NCBI RefSeq assembly: GCF_032302195.1
Contig: NZ_CP135275.1
Span: forward strand, 2,976,001 to 3,040,000
Length of the DNA stretch: 64,000 nucleotides
Origin: Paenibacillus sp. MMS20-IR301
GTDB lineage: Bacteria > Bacillota > Bacilli > Paenibacillales > Paenibacillaceae
Reading direction: 5' to 3'
The notes under the pieces are model-generated. The model was not told the origin of the DNA. It did no database searches and worked only from the letters and a program-made list of their open reading frames with translations. Below are positions 8,212 to 17,725 of this stretch, piece by piece. A program made the position numbers and the translations under genes. The stretch's first letter is position 1. Every line of letters begins with the position of its first letter.

Positions 8212-9564
8212 TCAGAGTACGGCCAATCCTTCGCCGAGCCAGGCTCCCTGCCGGACCAGCTTGCGCTGAAGCTCCGTAACATCCACGTTCCGGCTCCGGC
8301 TGTCACCTCCGGCAGCCATTGCTGCCGCCAGTCCTGCAGCCTGCCCCATGGCGAAGCAGTTGGGCATCACCCGCAGCGAGCCTTGGACAACCCGGTCAGA
8401 TGAAGCTGCGCGGCCTGCGACCCACAGATTATCAAGGCCCAGCGGCAGCATGCAGCGGTAAGGTACACCGTGGGACTTTCCGGGCGGAAGGTGGTGAATA
8501 TGCATGGCCCCGCTGCTGCGCGCCATGTGAATGTCGATGAAGTAGCTGTTGCGGGCGATATCATCCGGGAAGGAGCTCATATTCATGAAATCCTCCTGAG
8601 TCAGCACATAGTCGCCGGTAATCCGCCGCGTCTCGCGGATGCCGATCTGCTCACCGGTGGAGACCAGATGGGCCTGCCCGAAGCCCGGAACATAGGCCCG
8701 GAAGAATTCCAGCTGCCGGCGGACCAGCTTACGCCCTTCAATTGCCCCGAGCGTCAGATCCTCGGCTTTAGAGCCGTCAATGCCGAATACATGCCCGAAG
8801 TTCACACCGACGAGGTAGTCGGCAACCCAGGACAGGCCGGATACCGAATCCCGTCCCGGCGGCAGCTGGCCATCCGCTTGTGCCTGCTGGACCGCCCTGT
8901 GGATCTGCTCGGTGTCACCGCTTTCATGCAAATATTGCAAGAACTGCTTTCGGTCCACATTAGCCAGCAGGTAACACATCGTTGCCGCCTGAAGCTCGCC
9001 TGCTTCCCCGCCCTTATGGAACGGTGCGCCTGCCAGCGCTGCCAGATCGGCATCGCCGGTCGTATCAATCACCGTCTTCGCCTTAATCAGGCTCCGGCCC
9101 GATTTATTAACGATGACTACGCCCTGAACCTGGCGCCCGCCTTCACCGAGCACCGTCTGGCTGGCCACCGTGTGCAGCAGCACCTCTGCCCCGCTCTCCA
9201 GGACAGCCTCATCATATACCCGCTTCAGTACCTCGGGGTCAATCGGCACCCAGTCCAGCTCAGCCCCGAAGCGCTCGCGGAATTCCGGCTCGCAGCCGGC
9301 CTTCATCCGCTCCAGCAGCTCCAGTCCGATGCCGCGCACGACAGCCTTTTCCCCGTCGCTGTACGGACAGAACGCAGGCACGAGGGCAACAGTGCCCATG
9401 CCGCCAAGGAAGCCGCGCTGCTCAATCAGCAGTGTCCGCGCCCCGCTTCTAGCTGCCGAGATTGCCGCTGCCACGCCCGCAGGCCCGCCTCCGGCGACCA
9501 GAACATCCACATCATGCGATACAGGCACTTCCTCGGCAGGCAGCAAAAACGTAAGTTTGCTCAT
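8212..9564 (-). CDS. FAD-dependent oxidoreductase (FAD_oxidored family), copy 2
   Basis: A 450-residue cytosolic flavoprotein of the PF12831 type. The dinucleotide-binding motif VLVAGGGPAGVAAAISAARSG lies near residue 20, followed by LIEQRGFLGGMGT; a second nucleotide-contact TVIDTTGDADLAALAG and the closing FAMGQAAGLAAAMAA match the family. It is clearly paralogous to the first gene of the same operon (shared RVYDEAVL/RVYDDLV, GIRETRRITGDYVLT, NSYFIDIH, SHGVPYRC, VRQGSLRVMPNC-like stretches). Such proteins occur in sugar-utilisation loci, but the substrate is not known. The gap to the response regulator is 71 bases and to the beta-helix gene 14, supporting one transcript. Confidence 0.82.
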   Translation of the reverse strand: MSKLTFLLPAEEVPVSHDVDVLVAGGGPAGVAAAISAARSGARTLLIEQRGFLGGMGTVALVPAFCPYSDGEKAVVRGIGLELLERMKAGCEPEFRERFGAELDWVPIDPEVLKRVYDEAVLESGAEVLLHTVASQTVLGEGGRQVQGVVIVNKSGRSLIKAKTVIDTTGDADLAALAGAPFHKGGEAGELQAATMCYLLANVDRKQFLQYLHESGDTEQIHRAVQQAQADGQLPPGRDSVSGLSWVADYLVGVNFGHVFGIDGSKAEDLTLGAIEGRKLVRRQLEFFRAYVPGFGQAHLVSTGEQIGIRETRRITGDYVLTQEDFMNMSSFPDDIARNSYFIDIHMARSSGAMHIHHLPPGKSHGVPYRCMLPLGLDNLWVAGRAASSDRVVQGSLRVMPNCFAMGQAAGLAAAMAAGGDSRSRNVDVTELQRKLVRQGAWLGEGLAVL

Positions 9565-9635
9565 TAGTCTTCCTCCTCCTTAAAATACATTCGGGTTGTT
9601 CTGCACTACTCATCAGCACTCTGGATATTTCAGCT

Positions 9636-11252
9636 TCACAGTTCTTCCTGCACACCGGCTAATCCCTCATCACCCGGCTGCGCTTTGAATTCACTCGGAT
9701 TTTTGCCGCTGTATTTCTTGAAGACTTTGGAGAAATAAGCCCGGTCGGAGAAGCCCAGCGTATACGCTACATTCTCCACCGTTTCATGCGGGCGGGCCAG
9801 CATCGAGATTGCCAGATTCATTTTGTACTGATTAACATAGTCGGTGAAATTGCTGCCGGACAGCTTCTTGAAATAACGGGAGAAGTAGCTGGCGTTAAGA
9901 TGCAGATACTCAGCCATATCATTTGATGTAACCATCTGGCCGGCGTTCTCCTCCAGGAAGCGGTCAACCGCCTGCAGCCGGACATCCTTCTCCGCTGCTC
10001 CGGCCGGAGCAAACGTGTGCTGCCGCCACAAATTGCGCAGCTCCCGTTTGGTCAGGCGGGCCGCCTCATCCACATGAACACACTGCTCCAGCCGGGTGAA
10101 GAATGCCTCTTCGGCCAGACCGCCAGCCTCGAAGGCCAGCTGGCGGACAAAATTGCCGCAGATCTCCTTGGCCAGCCGGGGCTGCAGCCGCTCCTGCGAC
10201 ACCTGCTGCACCCACTGGCCGACCGCCAGATCAATCCAGGCGGCATTGCCGTCCTCCAGTGCCAGCGACAGCATCCCGCGTTCCTTATCTCCGCGCCACT
10301 CACCGCCTGCCGCAAACTCTGCAGGCTCATCTATAACTGCGACTGCTGCAGGCGGCTTGTAGAAGTTAACATCGCGCGCTTCGGCAAAAGTCTTATGCAG
10401 CGTACCAAACTGCCGGAGCGTTGCAGCAGCTTCCGAATAGAACCCGTACAGCGTAATCTTCAGATACTGCTCAACCTTGCTCTGCACAGCCCGCATCCAT
10501 TTAATCAGCACATCCTGCGGCTGAGACGGGTCAGCTACATTCCAGATCACATAAATGCCGGCATCACCGGTCATGAACGGTGTAATCTCAGCTTGCCCGG
10601 CGGACAGCTCCAGAGCTATATTGCTCACGGCAAAATGGATTAGCGGAATATCCCGGTACCCGTAACGCTCGGCAAGCGAAGCCGCATCCATATGCAGCAT
10701 GCCCTGGCGGAGATAGGGGAGGCGCAGCGAAATCCCCAGCCGCTGTCCGAATTCCAGTGTGCTCTCCTGCTCGGCTGCGCCGGACAGCAGCTGCTTCAGG
10801 AAGCTCAGCTTCAGCACTTCCTTATTGCGCTCAATAGCCTGGCGGAAGGAATACCGCTCGAGAAGCTCCTCCCGGCTGCGGAGGCGGCTGATGGCCTTGT
10901 TCAGGCTGCCCTTTAGCTGCTCTGGGGATAGTTCATCCTTAATCAGATAATCATCCGCCTCCAGCTGAATCGCCCGCTTGGAATAATGGAAATCCTCATA
11001 GCAGGTCAGGAAGATCAGCCGCACCTCCGGCTTCATTATGCGGAAGGCATCCGCCAGCTCCAGTCCGTCCATCCCGGGCAGGCCGATATCAATAATGACG
11101 ATATCAGGCAGCAGGGCATGGAACTGCTGCAGCGCATCCTCACTGCCCGAGGCCGAGGCCACGAGCGTAAGCTCAAGTCCAAGTGATCCCAGCAAGTATT
11201 CTACATATTCCAGCATCGGGACATCATCATCAATCAGCATCAGGGACATCAT
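9636..11252 (-). CDS. YesN-type AraC-family response regulator
   Basis: A 538-residue transcription factor. The receiver domain (1-120) has the acidic pocket LIDDD, phosphoacceptor D55 in IIDIGLPGMDG, the conserved T in FLTCYEDF and K in YLIKDE. A long middle region of YesN type precedes the C-terminal AraC/XylS DNA-binding domain (two HTH motifs: LHLNASYFSRYFKKLSG and VAYTLGFSDRAYFSKVFKK). It overlaps the sensor kinase gene by 23 bases, so the two are translationally coupled. It most probably controls this sugar-uptake operon; that is inferred from position and from family practice. Confidence 0.9.
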   Translation of the reverse strand: MMSLMLIDDDVPMLEYVEYLLGSLGLELTLVASASGSEDALQQFHALLPDIVIIDIGLPGMDGLELADAFRIMKPEVRLIFLTCYEDFHYSKRAIQLEADDYLIKDELSPEQLKGSLNKAISRLRSREELLERYSFRQAIERNKEVLKLSFLKQLLSGAAEQESTLEFGQRLGISLRLPYLRQGMLHMDAASLAERYGYRDIPLIHFAVSNIALELSAGQAEITPFMTGDAGIYVIWNVADPSQPQDVLIKWMRAVQSKVEQYLKITLYGFYSEAAATLRQFGTLHKTFAEARDVNFYKPPAAVAVIDEPAEFAAGGEWRGDKERGMLSLALEDGNAAWIDLAVGQWVQQVSQERLQPRLAKEICGNFVRQLAFEAGGLAEEAFFTRLEQCVHVDEAARLTKRELRNLWRQHTFAPAGAAEKDVRLQAVDRFLEENAGQMVTSNDMAEYLHLNASYFSRYFKKLSGSNFTDYVNQYKMNLAISMLARPHETVENVAYTLGFSDRAYFSKVFKKYSGKNPSEFKAQPGDEGLAGVQEEL

Positions 11253-12978
11253 GCGCTGCCGCCTCCTTCTCGTTAGTTACCGGGATATACAGGGTGAAGC
11301 TCATCCCTGCTCCATCCTCTCTTGCCTTAGCCGCCAGCCGCGCCCGGTATCCGTACAGCACCTGCAGCCTCCGTGCCGTATTGACCAGTCCGACACCTTT
11401 TTCCGGCCCTGGGGTCTCCTCCTCGATCCCTTGCAGGCGGCGGTTCAGCCGCTGGAGCTTCTCCTCCGGCATCCCCCGGCCGTTGTCGCTGATAGTGATC
11501 TTCAGCAAATCCTGTTCCAATCCGGCTACCAGCCGGATCGCCGGATTCGCGGGGCGAGCGGAGAAGCCATGGCTTATGGCGTTCTCCACAATCGGCTGCA
11601 GCAGCAGTCTGGGCAGCATGACCGCTCCCGTCTCCCCTTCAAGAACACAGTCGAAGGCAATGTCGAGCCGGTTGCGGATCTGCATCACCTGCACATAACT
11701 GCCGAGCACCCTGCACTCTTCAGCCAGCTCCAGCGGCTTGTCAGCGTGAACATATACCCGCAGCAGCTTCATCAGCGCATCGATCATCGAGCCGTGGGCC
11801 TGGTCCCCGCTGAGCAGCAGATCCACCTTGATCGAATTCAGAGTATTCAGCAGAAAATGCGGCCGGATCTGCGCCGCCAGCGCCTGCAGCTCCAGCAGCC
11901 TTTTCTCCTCCTGCTCACTCTCCACCTGGTGCAGCAGCTGATTCATATCATCCAGCATCTGATTGAAGGCAGCGGACAGCACCGCCACCTCATCCTTGCC
12001 CTTAACGGGGATCCGCACCGCACGGTTGCCGCCTACGTACTGCTTCACGCTTGCGCGCAGCAGGCTGATCGGCTTATTCATATACCCGGCCCACAGCATG
12101 GACAGAATCAGAAACGCCAGGAAGAACAGCCCCACTATCGAAATCGAAACCAGAAATTCGCGGTTGATGTGGCTGTCAATCGAATTACGCGGTGTGGTGC
12201 TGGTGAGCAGCCAGCCAACCTTGGGAATCACCGTCCTGCTGACCAGCCTCTCCCCTGCTTGCGGCACACCGTCTCCGCCTGTAAGGGCAATCTGCCGTCC
12301 CAGCCCGTCAACGAGCGAAAGCGTATTATCTTTATTGCCCGTATCCAGCAGATCCTGAAAATAATGGCTCGGAATACCCACATACAGCGTCGCCAGCTTC
12401 TCCTGATTAAGCGGATCGGTAATGAAGCGTACCGCATAATAATAATCCGGTGCCGGCTGATCCCCGCCGTAGGGGAACCATTGCAGCGAGATTTTCTCAC
12501 GTTCATTGAGCTTGGCGCTTTCCTGCAGCAGCGGCTCCGGAAGGCTTGAGAATACCGGAATATTCTGATTGCCGATCAGAATTCTGTTCCCGCGGTTAAC
12601 CAGCATAATCTGCAGGTCGGCGTCCAGCGATTGAACGGACAATATATTGGCCGTAGTCTTCAGCTTATTGTAATGCGTATACACGCCATAGTTCCCGAAA
12701 TTCCCGGCATCCTTCAAATAACGCAGACTTTCCAGCACCGCCGGATCATAAGCCTCTGAGAAATAGACCGAGACAAAGGAGATGCTGTCCACCGTTTTCT
12801 CAATCTGACTCCCGATAACCTTAAGTGTCTCCTCGCTGGCACGGGTGATCTTATCACTGACATTCTCTCTTACAGAGGTGTAGGACCAGAAGGTAACGAC
12901 AATAAAAGGCAGCAGGATCAGGATCAGAAACGTGAATTGCAGCCGGCGATGGAAGGAAAAACGGCTTAACCATTTCAT
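11230..12978 (-). CDS. YesM-type sensor histidine kinase
   Basis: A 582-residue membrane kinase. A first transmembrane helix (about 14-36, FTFLILILLPFIVVTFW) and a second (about 275-300) flank an extracellular Cache-like sensor domain. A HAMP linker follows (MNKPISLLRASVKQYVGG), then the His_kinase domain with phosphoacceptor in QIRPHFLLNTLNSIK and an HATPase_c domain with DNGRGMPEEKL and GVGLVN. Family knowledge: these kinases sense sugars or bound binding proteins. Its gene follows the binding-protein gene by 80 bases and overlaps the regulator gene. Confidence 0.9.
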   Translation of the reverse strand: MKWLSRFSFHRRLQFTFLILILLPFIVVTFWSYTSVRENVSDKITRASEETLKVIGSQIEKTVDSISFVSVYFSEAYDPAVLESLRYLKDAGNFGNYGVYTHYNKLKTTANILSVQSLDADLQIMLVNRGNRILIGNQNIPVFSSLPEPLLQESAKLNEREKISLQWFPYGGDQPAPDYYYAVRFITDPLNQEKLATLYVGIPSHYFQDLLDTGNKDNTLSLVDGLGRQIALTGGDGVPQAGERLVSRTVIPKVGWLLTSTTPRNSIDSHINREFLVSISIVGLFFLAFLILSMLWAGYMNKPISLLRASVKQYVGGNRAVRIPVKGKDEVAVLSAAFNQMLDDMNQLLHQVESEQEEKRLLELQALAAQIRPHFLLNTLNSIKVDLLLSGDQAHGSMIDALMKLLRVYVHADKPLELAEECRVLGSYVQVMQIRNRLDIAFDCVLEGETGAVMLPRLLLQPIVENAISHGFSARPANPAIRLVAGLEQDLLKITISDNGRGMPEEKLQRLNRRLQGIEEETPGPEKGVGLVNTARRLQVLYGYRARLAAKAREDGAGMSFTLYIPVTNEKEAAAHDVPDAD

Positions 12979-13058
12979 AATGTATCCACCTTGTACTGTA
13001 ATGTCGGTTCAACGTCTCTATTATAATCCATAACCGGTGCCGCCTTTAGATAAATTGC

Positions 13059-14426
13059 TTACTGCTGATTGGCCTGAACTACCTTCTCCACTTCCGCTGT
13101 CATTTCATTCTTGACCTCTTCGAAGCTGCGGTTATCGAGAATATAGCTGGCAAAGCCGTTCTCCACAATCGCTTTCAGCTCACTGCCGTAAGGCACACTG
13201 AATGTATCCGGCATTTGAATGCGCGGGTCGAACAATGTTTTGGACAAGGATGCGGTATCGATCAGATCTGTATTTTCACCGAAGAAGCCGTTAATGAGCT
13301 CAGCCCCGTCTACACCCTTGAAGGCCGGAATTTCCTTCGTATAATTATAGGCTTCCTTCGACATCCAGCGGATGAAGTCATACGAGGCTTCCTTGTTCTC
13401 CGACTTCGCGCCCATCGCCAGCCCGCCGCCGGAAATGTTCGTCATTCCCATCTCTTCAGCATCCACAGAACGCGGCAGCGGAGCGTACATGGTCTGGAAT
13501 TCATGCGGGAATTTCTCCAGGTTCAGCGCGGCCCGGACAGCATAGCTCGGTACGGCAAGCATACTGGCATTCCCGGCAAAAAACTGCTGCAGCACATGAT
13601 AGTTCGACGCGAGCACATCAGCATACGGCTCCACACTCTTATCCTCCTGCTCCATCGCCCGGCGGAGATTGAAGAAGTACTCGAAGGACGGATCATCAAA
13701 AATCGGCTTCAGCTCGGCACTCAGCTGCGGATGCGCCTTCTCTGTGTATGCAATGATGTTCGGATATTCACCCCAGGTATGGAAGTAGGTACCGTAATGC
13801 TCAGCTGTTGTCAGCTTCTTCGCATATTCGCGGAAATCATCCCAGGTCCAGCCCATCTCAGGCAGGGACAGGCCTGCTGCTTCAAGGTGATCCTTGTTAA
13901 AGATCGTCATCCACTGTGTGGTGCCGGGCATGATGCCGTATACTTTGTCCTCCAGCTTCAGCACCTTGGAATATTCATCCTCCGGCTTAACGCCCTCCTG
14001 CTCAAAATACGGATTAAGCGGTTCCACAACTCCGCGCGAAGCCCGCTCCAGCAGCTCATCCTCATTCCCGGTCATGAACACATCGACCACTTCCCCGCCG
14101 GCCACCAGAATGTCCAGCTTCTTCATGAAGTCGGTGCTGTCGCTGTTCTGCACCAGTGATTTATACTCTACCTCCACTTTATCCTGCGATTCATTATACG
14201 CCTGTACTGCCTGATACACTGGCTCATCCGGCTTATCCACCTTGAAGGTGTAGAACTTGATCTTCGTTTTGCCTGCCGGCTGGTCAGTATCTCCGCTTCC
14301 GGCAGCTGACGGTTCAGCCGAAGCCGGCGCGTTAGTCTGCGCTGCATTATTGCCGCCATTGCTTCCGCATGCGGTAACGGAGAGCATCAGAATCATACTT
14401 GCTAACATTAAGGATAGTTTTTTCAA
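13059..14426 (-). CDS. Extracellular sugar-binding lipoprotein (CUT1 family ABC transporter)
   Basis: Solute-binding protein family 1, 455 residues, captures an oligosaccharide outside the membrane for the two permeases encoded upstream. The TTG at 14426 is preceded by AAGGGGG at seven bases and gives the signal KKLSLMLASMILMLSVTACG with a type II lipobox ending at the cysteine; the frame further up to 14483 lacks signal features. Family-typical stretches include VDVFMTGNEDE, WDDFREYAKKLT and GGGLAMGAKSENKEASYDFIRWM. No ATPase gene is encoded in the operon, as usual for CUT1 systems that share a common MsmX-like ATPase. Confidence 0.88.
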   Translation of the reverse strand: MKKLSLMLASMILMLSVTACGSNGGNNAAQTNAPASAEPSAAGSGDTDQPAGKTKIKFYTFKVDKPDEPVYQAVQAYNESQDKVEVEYKSLVQNSDSTDFMKKLDILVAGGEVVDVFMTGNEDELLERASRGVVEPLNPYFEQEGVKPEDEYSKVLKLEDKVYGIMPGTTQWMTIFNKDHLEAAGLSLPEMGWTWDDFREYAKKLTTAEHYGTYFHTWGEYPNIIAYTEKAHPQLSAELKPIFDDPSFEYFFNLRRAMEQEDKSVEPYADVLASNYHVLQQFFAGNASMLAVPSYAVRAALNLEKFPHEFQTMYAPLPRSVDAEEMGMTNISGGGLAMGAKSENKEASYDFIRWMSKEAYNYTKEIPAFKGVDGAELINGFFGENTDLIDTASLSKTLFDPRIQMPDTFSVPYGSELKAIVENGFASYILDNRSFEEVKNEMTAEVEKVVQANQQ

Positions 14427-14479
14427 AGCAATTCCCCCTTGATTTATATGCTGCAGGCTCATTATACAATCTAAGCACG

Positions 14480-14513
14480 GCATACACCGTGTACAGCTTT
14501 GCGGTGTATGCGT
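14480..14513 (-). other. Intercistronic hairpin before the binding-protein gene
   Basis: CGGCATACACCG and CGGTGTATGCG pair around a short loop in the 120-base gap between the second permease gene and the binding-protein gene. Such hairpins often stabilise binding-protein mRNA or partly terminate; either is inference. Confidence 0.5.
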
Positions 14514-14532
14514 ACACTTTTTTGACCTTACC

Positions 14533-14546
14533 TGTGAGCGCTAACG
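14533..14546. promoter_or_regulatory. Possible cre (CcpA) site
   Basis: TGTGAGCGCTAACG matches the consensus TGWAANCGNTNWCA at 12 of 14 positions. Its place inside the sugar-uptake operon, before the binding-protein gene, fits catabolite control, but this single match is weak evidence. Confidence 0.35.
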
Positions 14547-14547
14547 T

Positions 14548-15384
14548 CTACCCTTTCACCCCGCCGATGGCAATCCCGTCAATGACCTGCTTTTGCAGCA
14601 GCAGAAACAGGACCAGGAGCGGCAGAATTGCGGCCACCGAAGCCATCATCATGACGGATATCTGTGTACCGAACTCCTCCTTGAAGAACTGCATGCCGAG
14701 CGGAATGGTATACAGCCTGGTCGAATTCAGCATAATCAGCGGCCCCTGGTAATCATTCCAGGTCCAGATGAATTTGATAATTCCGACGGTAGCCAGAATC
14801 GGCCGGCTTAACGGCAGCACTACGCTCCAGAAAATCCGGAAGAACCCGGCGCCGTCCAGCTCGGCCGCTTCCAGCATATCATTGTGGATGCCGACCATGA
14901 ACTGGCGCAGCAGGAAGGTAAAGTAACTGGAGAACATCCCCATCAGAATCAGCGCAGCATGGGAATCGTAGAGTCCCAGCTCTTTAATCATAATATAGCG
15001 CGGAACGAGCGTCGCCTGCTCCGGGATCATCATGAAGGCAAGCATCAGGGTGAAGATCAGCGTGCGTCCTTTGAAATCAAGCTTTCCGAGTGCATAGCCG
15101 GCCATAGCGGAAATAACGATGGTAGCTACCGTTGAGATCAGGGCGATTTTCAGCGAATTCATATAAAATAAGCCAAAGGCCACATCGCCCATCCATACCG
15201 CTTTGAAGTTGGCGATGATATTCCAGTCGTTCGGAATCCACTGGATCGGGAAGGTCCAGACCTCCTTCTCCGTCTTGGAGGCTGCCGACAGCATCCAGAC
15301 AAGCGGCATCAGGAAGAAGACAGAGACGAGCGCGAACAGAATCGTAAAGAGCAGATTGCCGGGTTTAAATTTTCTCATTGTCAT
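14548..15384 (-). CDS. Sugar ABC transporter permease, MalG/UgpE type
   Basis: Inner-membrane subunit, 278 residues with six hydrophobic segments. The EAA loop that docks to the ATPase reads EAAELDGAGFFRIFWSVVLP, typical of MalG-type CUT1 permeases, and the C-terminus ends VIDGIAIGGVKG as in this family. The frame is open from a GTG at 15402, but AAAGGA is better placed for the ATG at 15384 (MTMRKFKPGN). It follows the first permease gene by 24 bases on the same strand. Confidence 0.9.
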   Translation of the reverse strand: MTMRKFKPGNLLFTILFALVSVFFLMPLVWMLSAASKTEKEVWTFPIQWIPNDWNIIANFKAVWMGDVAFGLFYMNSLKIALISTVATIVISAMAGYALGKLDFKGRTLIFTLMLAFMMIPEQATLVPRYIMIKELGLYDSHAALILMGMFSSYFTFLLRQFMVGIHNDMLEAAELDGAGFFRIFWSVVLPLSRPILATVGIIKFIWTWNDYQGPLIMLNSTRLYTIPLGMQFFKEEFGTQISVMMMASVAAILPLLVLFLLLQKQVIDGIAIGGVKG

Positions 15385-15408
15385 TGCATAAGTTCCTTTC
15401 ACCGTAGA

Positions 15409-16350
15409 CTAATAGTGGACTTTGCGGTTCTGCGTAATCCAGGTAATGGAGGTGACCAGCAGGATGATCAGGAACAGCACCCAGGACATCGCCGAGGCAT
15501 AGCCCATTTTGAAGCGCTCGAACCCTTCCTCATAAATCTGGTACACAATGACCGTGCTGGAATAGTTCGGACCGCCGTTCGTCAGGAACTTGATCATATC
15601 GAAGATTTTGAAGGATGAGATCGTGCTCGTAATCGCCAGGAAAAAGGTGGTCGGTCCCAGCAGCGGCAGCGTAATCCGCCGGAACTGCCCGATCCCGCTT
15701 GCCCCGTCAATCGTGGCGGCCTCATACAGCTCTTCCGGAATATTCGTCATTCCGGCCAGGAAAATAATAATCTGATAGCCAAGCAGCTGCCACACATAAA
15801 TAATCATAATCGCAATCAGCGAGAAGCTGGTGTCCACCAGCCAGCGCGGCGGATCGGATAATCCGAGCTGCATCAGAATCTGGTTCACCGGGCCTTTGGA
15901 CGGATGATACAGCGCCTGCCAGACGGCGGCAATGGCTACCGTTGAGCAAATATAAGGGACAAAGAACGCGACTTTGAAAAAGGTTTTGGCATACAGCTTC
16001 TTATGAATAAGTGCGGAGAGCACAACGCCCAGCACCATCGTGACCGGCACCGTGCCGATCGTAAACAGCACGTTATTCTTCAAGGCCAGCAGGAAGCGGT
16101 TATCCTTGAACAGCTCGATGAAGTTATCGAGGCCGACAAAGTGGATCGCAGACAGGCCTCCGACCAGATTCCACTCGGTGAGGCTTAAGACAAGGCTGAA
16201 CAGGAGCGGGAACACGGCAATTACCAGCATCCCGATTACTTCAGGAGCGATGAACAGCCAGCCCGCCAGCTGCTCCCTTCGCTTACGTGTCCAGTAGGTT
16301 CGCGGTGCTGTCCCCGCAGCAGCCTTCCGGGTAACGGCGGATTCACTCAT
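15409..16350 (-). CDS. Sugar ABC transporter permease, MalF/UgpA type
   Basis: Inner-membrane subunit, 313 residues. A basic cytoplasmic N-terminus (RTYWTRKRREQLAG) precedes six hydrophobic segments; the EAA loop is EAATIDGASGIGQFRRITLP and the C-terminal half has FLTNGGPNYSSTVIVYQIYEEGF, a stretch strongly typical of UgpA-like permeases. The ATG overlaps the end of the upstream FAD oxidoreductase gene by 8 bases, indicating coupled translation. Confidence 0.9.
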   Translation of the reverse strand: MSESAVTRKAAAGTAPRTYWTRKRREQLAGWLFIAPEVIGMLVIAVFPLLFSLVLSLTEWNLVGGLSAIHFVGLDNFIELFKDNRFLLALKNNVLFTIGTVPVTMVLGVVLSALIHKKLYAKTFFKVAFFVPYICSTVAIAAVWQALYHPSKGPVNQILMQLGLSDPPRWLVDTSFSLIAIMIIYVWQLLGYQIIIFLAGMTNIPEELYEAATIDGASGIGQFRRITLPLLGPTTFFLAITSTISSFKIFDMIKFLTNGGPNYSSTVIVYQIYEEGFERFKMGYASAMSWVLFLIILLVTSITWITQNRKVHY

Positions 16351-17725
16351 GGCCTTCTCCCCCTGCTGCTGTGTCAGCCTCTATGTCCGGCAGATAGCCG
16401 CCTTCTTCGCGGAGCCGTGTACGGAGCTGCGTGATGTCCACCGTGTGGACATCACCGCCGGTCTGTGCAGCTGCGAGTGCTGCGGCAAGGCCGGCGGCCT
16501 CCCCCATCGCCAGGCAGACCGGCATCACCCGGACGCTGCCCAGCACCCTGCGGTCGCAGGAGATGGAACGTCCGGCGACCAGCACATTACGGAGGCCGCG
16601 CGGGGTCAGGCAGCGGTATGGAATGCCGTGTGATTCACCCGGCCCGTAGAGCGTGATGGACTGGCTTGATCCATCCCCGCTGCGCTGCTCCTTCTCCGTG
16701 CCGTGCACATCAATGAAGTAGCTGTTGCGGCAAATCTCATCCGCGAAGCTGCGGCGGGCGATGTAGTCTTCCGCTGTCAGGATGTAATCACCGGTGATCC
16801 GCCGGGACTCCCGCGTTCCGATCAGCGTGCCTGTGCTCATGACGGCTGCATTACCGAAGGCCGCAGGGTGAACAGCGGCGAGCATATCGCGGTAGGCGGC
16901 AGCCATCCTGCGGCCCTCGATTAGTGCCGCAGACACCGAAGCGGAATCCGTGTTGTCCACTCCCCAAAGATGCCCGGCGTTAAAACCAACCGTACGCGGA
17001 GCTACCAGGTTGTTGCACAGATGGGTGTCGGGAATGTCCGGGTAATTCCCTGAGCGGACCACTTCATGAATCGGGCTGTGCGGGTTCTCCGCATGCAGCT
17101 TCGGCCCGTACTGGTAGGCGTAATCATCCACGTTGCCCAGAATGAAGCAATGGGTGGCCGGCTGAAGCTCGCCGGTGATTTCGTCGCCCTTCTGATATTC
17201 AGCCCCCGCACCAGCGGCGACATCGCCATCGCCGGTGCAGTCCACATAAACGGCCGCCCGGTAGGCTTGCAAGCCGCCCTTGTTCAGCAGAAGTAGCGTT
17301 GTAATGTTGCCGGCTTCGTCTCTCTCCACATCCGCAAGCGCGGTCAGGAACAGAATATCGGCACCCGCTCCGGTGACCAGGTCATCGTAGACCCGTTTCA
17401 GCTTCTCGGGATCAATCGGCACCCAGTCCAGCGCATCCTCCTGCACATGCGGCATCTGCGCTTTCAGGGTATTGAACACCTTGGCCGCCAGTCCCTGGTA
17501 GACCATCTTCTCTTTATCCGAGAACGGGCACCAGGCCGGCACCAGGCCGGAGGTTCCCATTCCGCCCAGACAGCCTGTTGCCTCAACCAGCAGTGTCCGC
17601 GCCCCTTCTCTTGCCGCAGAAGCCGCGGCAGTACACCCCGCCGGCCCGCCTCCGACTACAATGACGTCATAGGAGGTATTCAAGGGTACTTCTTTACTTG
17701 CCAGCGTATATTTCATGCTCTCCAT
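16343..17725 (-). CDS. FAD-dependent oxidoreductase (FAD_oxidored family), copy 1
   Basis: First gene of the sugar operon, 460 residues. It has VIVVGGGPAGCTAAASAAREG near residue 25, LVEATGCLGGMGTSG, VYVDCTGDGDVAAGAG and the C-terminal CLAMGEAAGLAAALAAA. It is a diverged paralogue of the protein encoded at 8212-9564. The start is taken at ATG 17725, with GTGAGG five bases upstream; the frame is open to 17767. The pairing of two such flavoproteins with a CUT1 transporter suggests oxidation or reduction of an imported sugar derivative; the reaction is unknown. Confidence 0.82.
   Translation of the reverse strand: MESMKYTLASKEVPLNTSYDVIVVGGGPAGCTAAASAAREGARTLLVEATGCLGGMGTSGLVPAWCPFSDKEKMVYQGLAAKVFNTLKAQMPHVQEDALDWVPIDPEKLKRVYDDLVTGAGADILFLTALADVERDEAGNITTLLLLNKGGLQAYRAAVYVDCTGDGDVAAGAGAEYQKGDEITGELQPATHCFILGNVDDYAYQYGPKLHAENPHSPIHEVVRSGNYPDIPDTHLCNNLVAPRTVGFNAGHLWGVDNTDSASVSAALIEGRRMAAAYRDMLAAVHPAAFGNAAVMSTGTLIGTRESRRITGDYILTAEDYIARRSFADEICRNSYFIDVHGTEKEQRSGDGSSQSITLYGPGESHGIPYRCLTPRGLRNVLVAGRSISCDRRVLGSVRVMPVCLAMGEAAGLAAALAAAQTGGDVHTVDITQLRTRLREEGGYLPDIEADTAAGGEGHE

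Noticed and set aside
8470..9567. Long plus-strand frame (365 codons) antisense to the second FAD oxidoreductase
   Set aside because: Shadow of the flavoprotein gene, whose motifs are clear on the minus strand.
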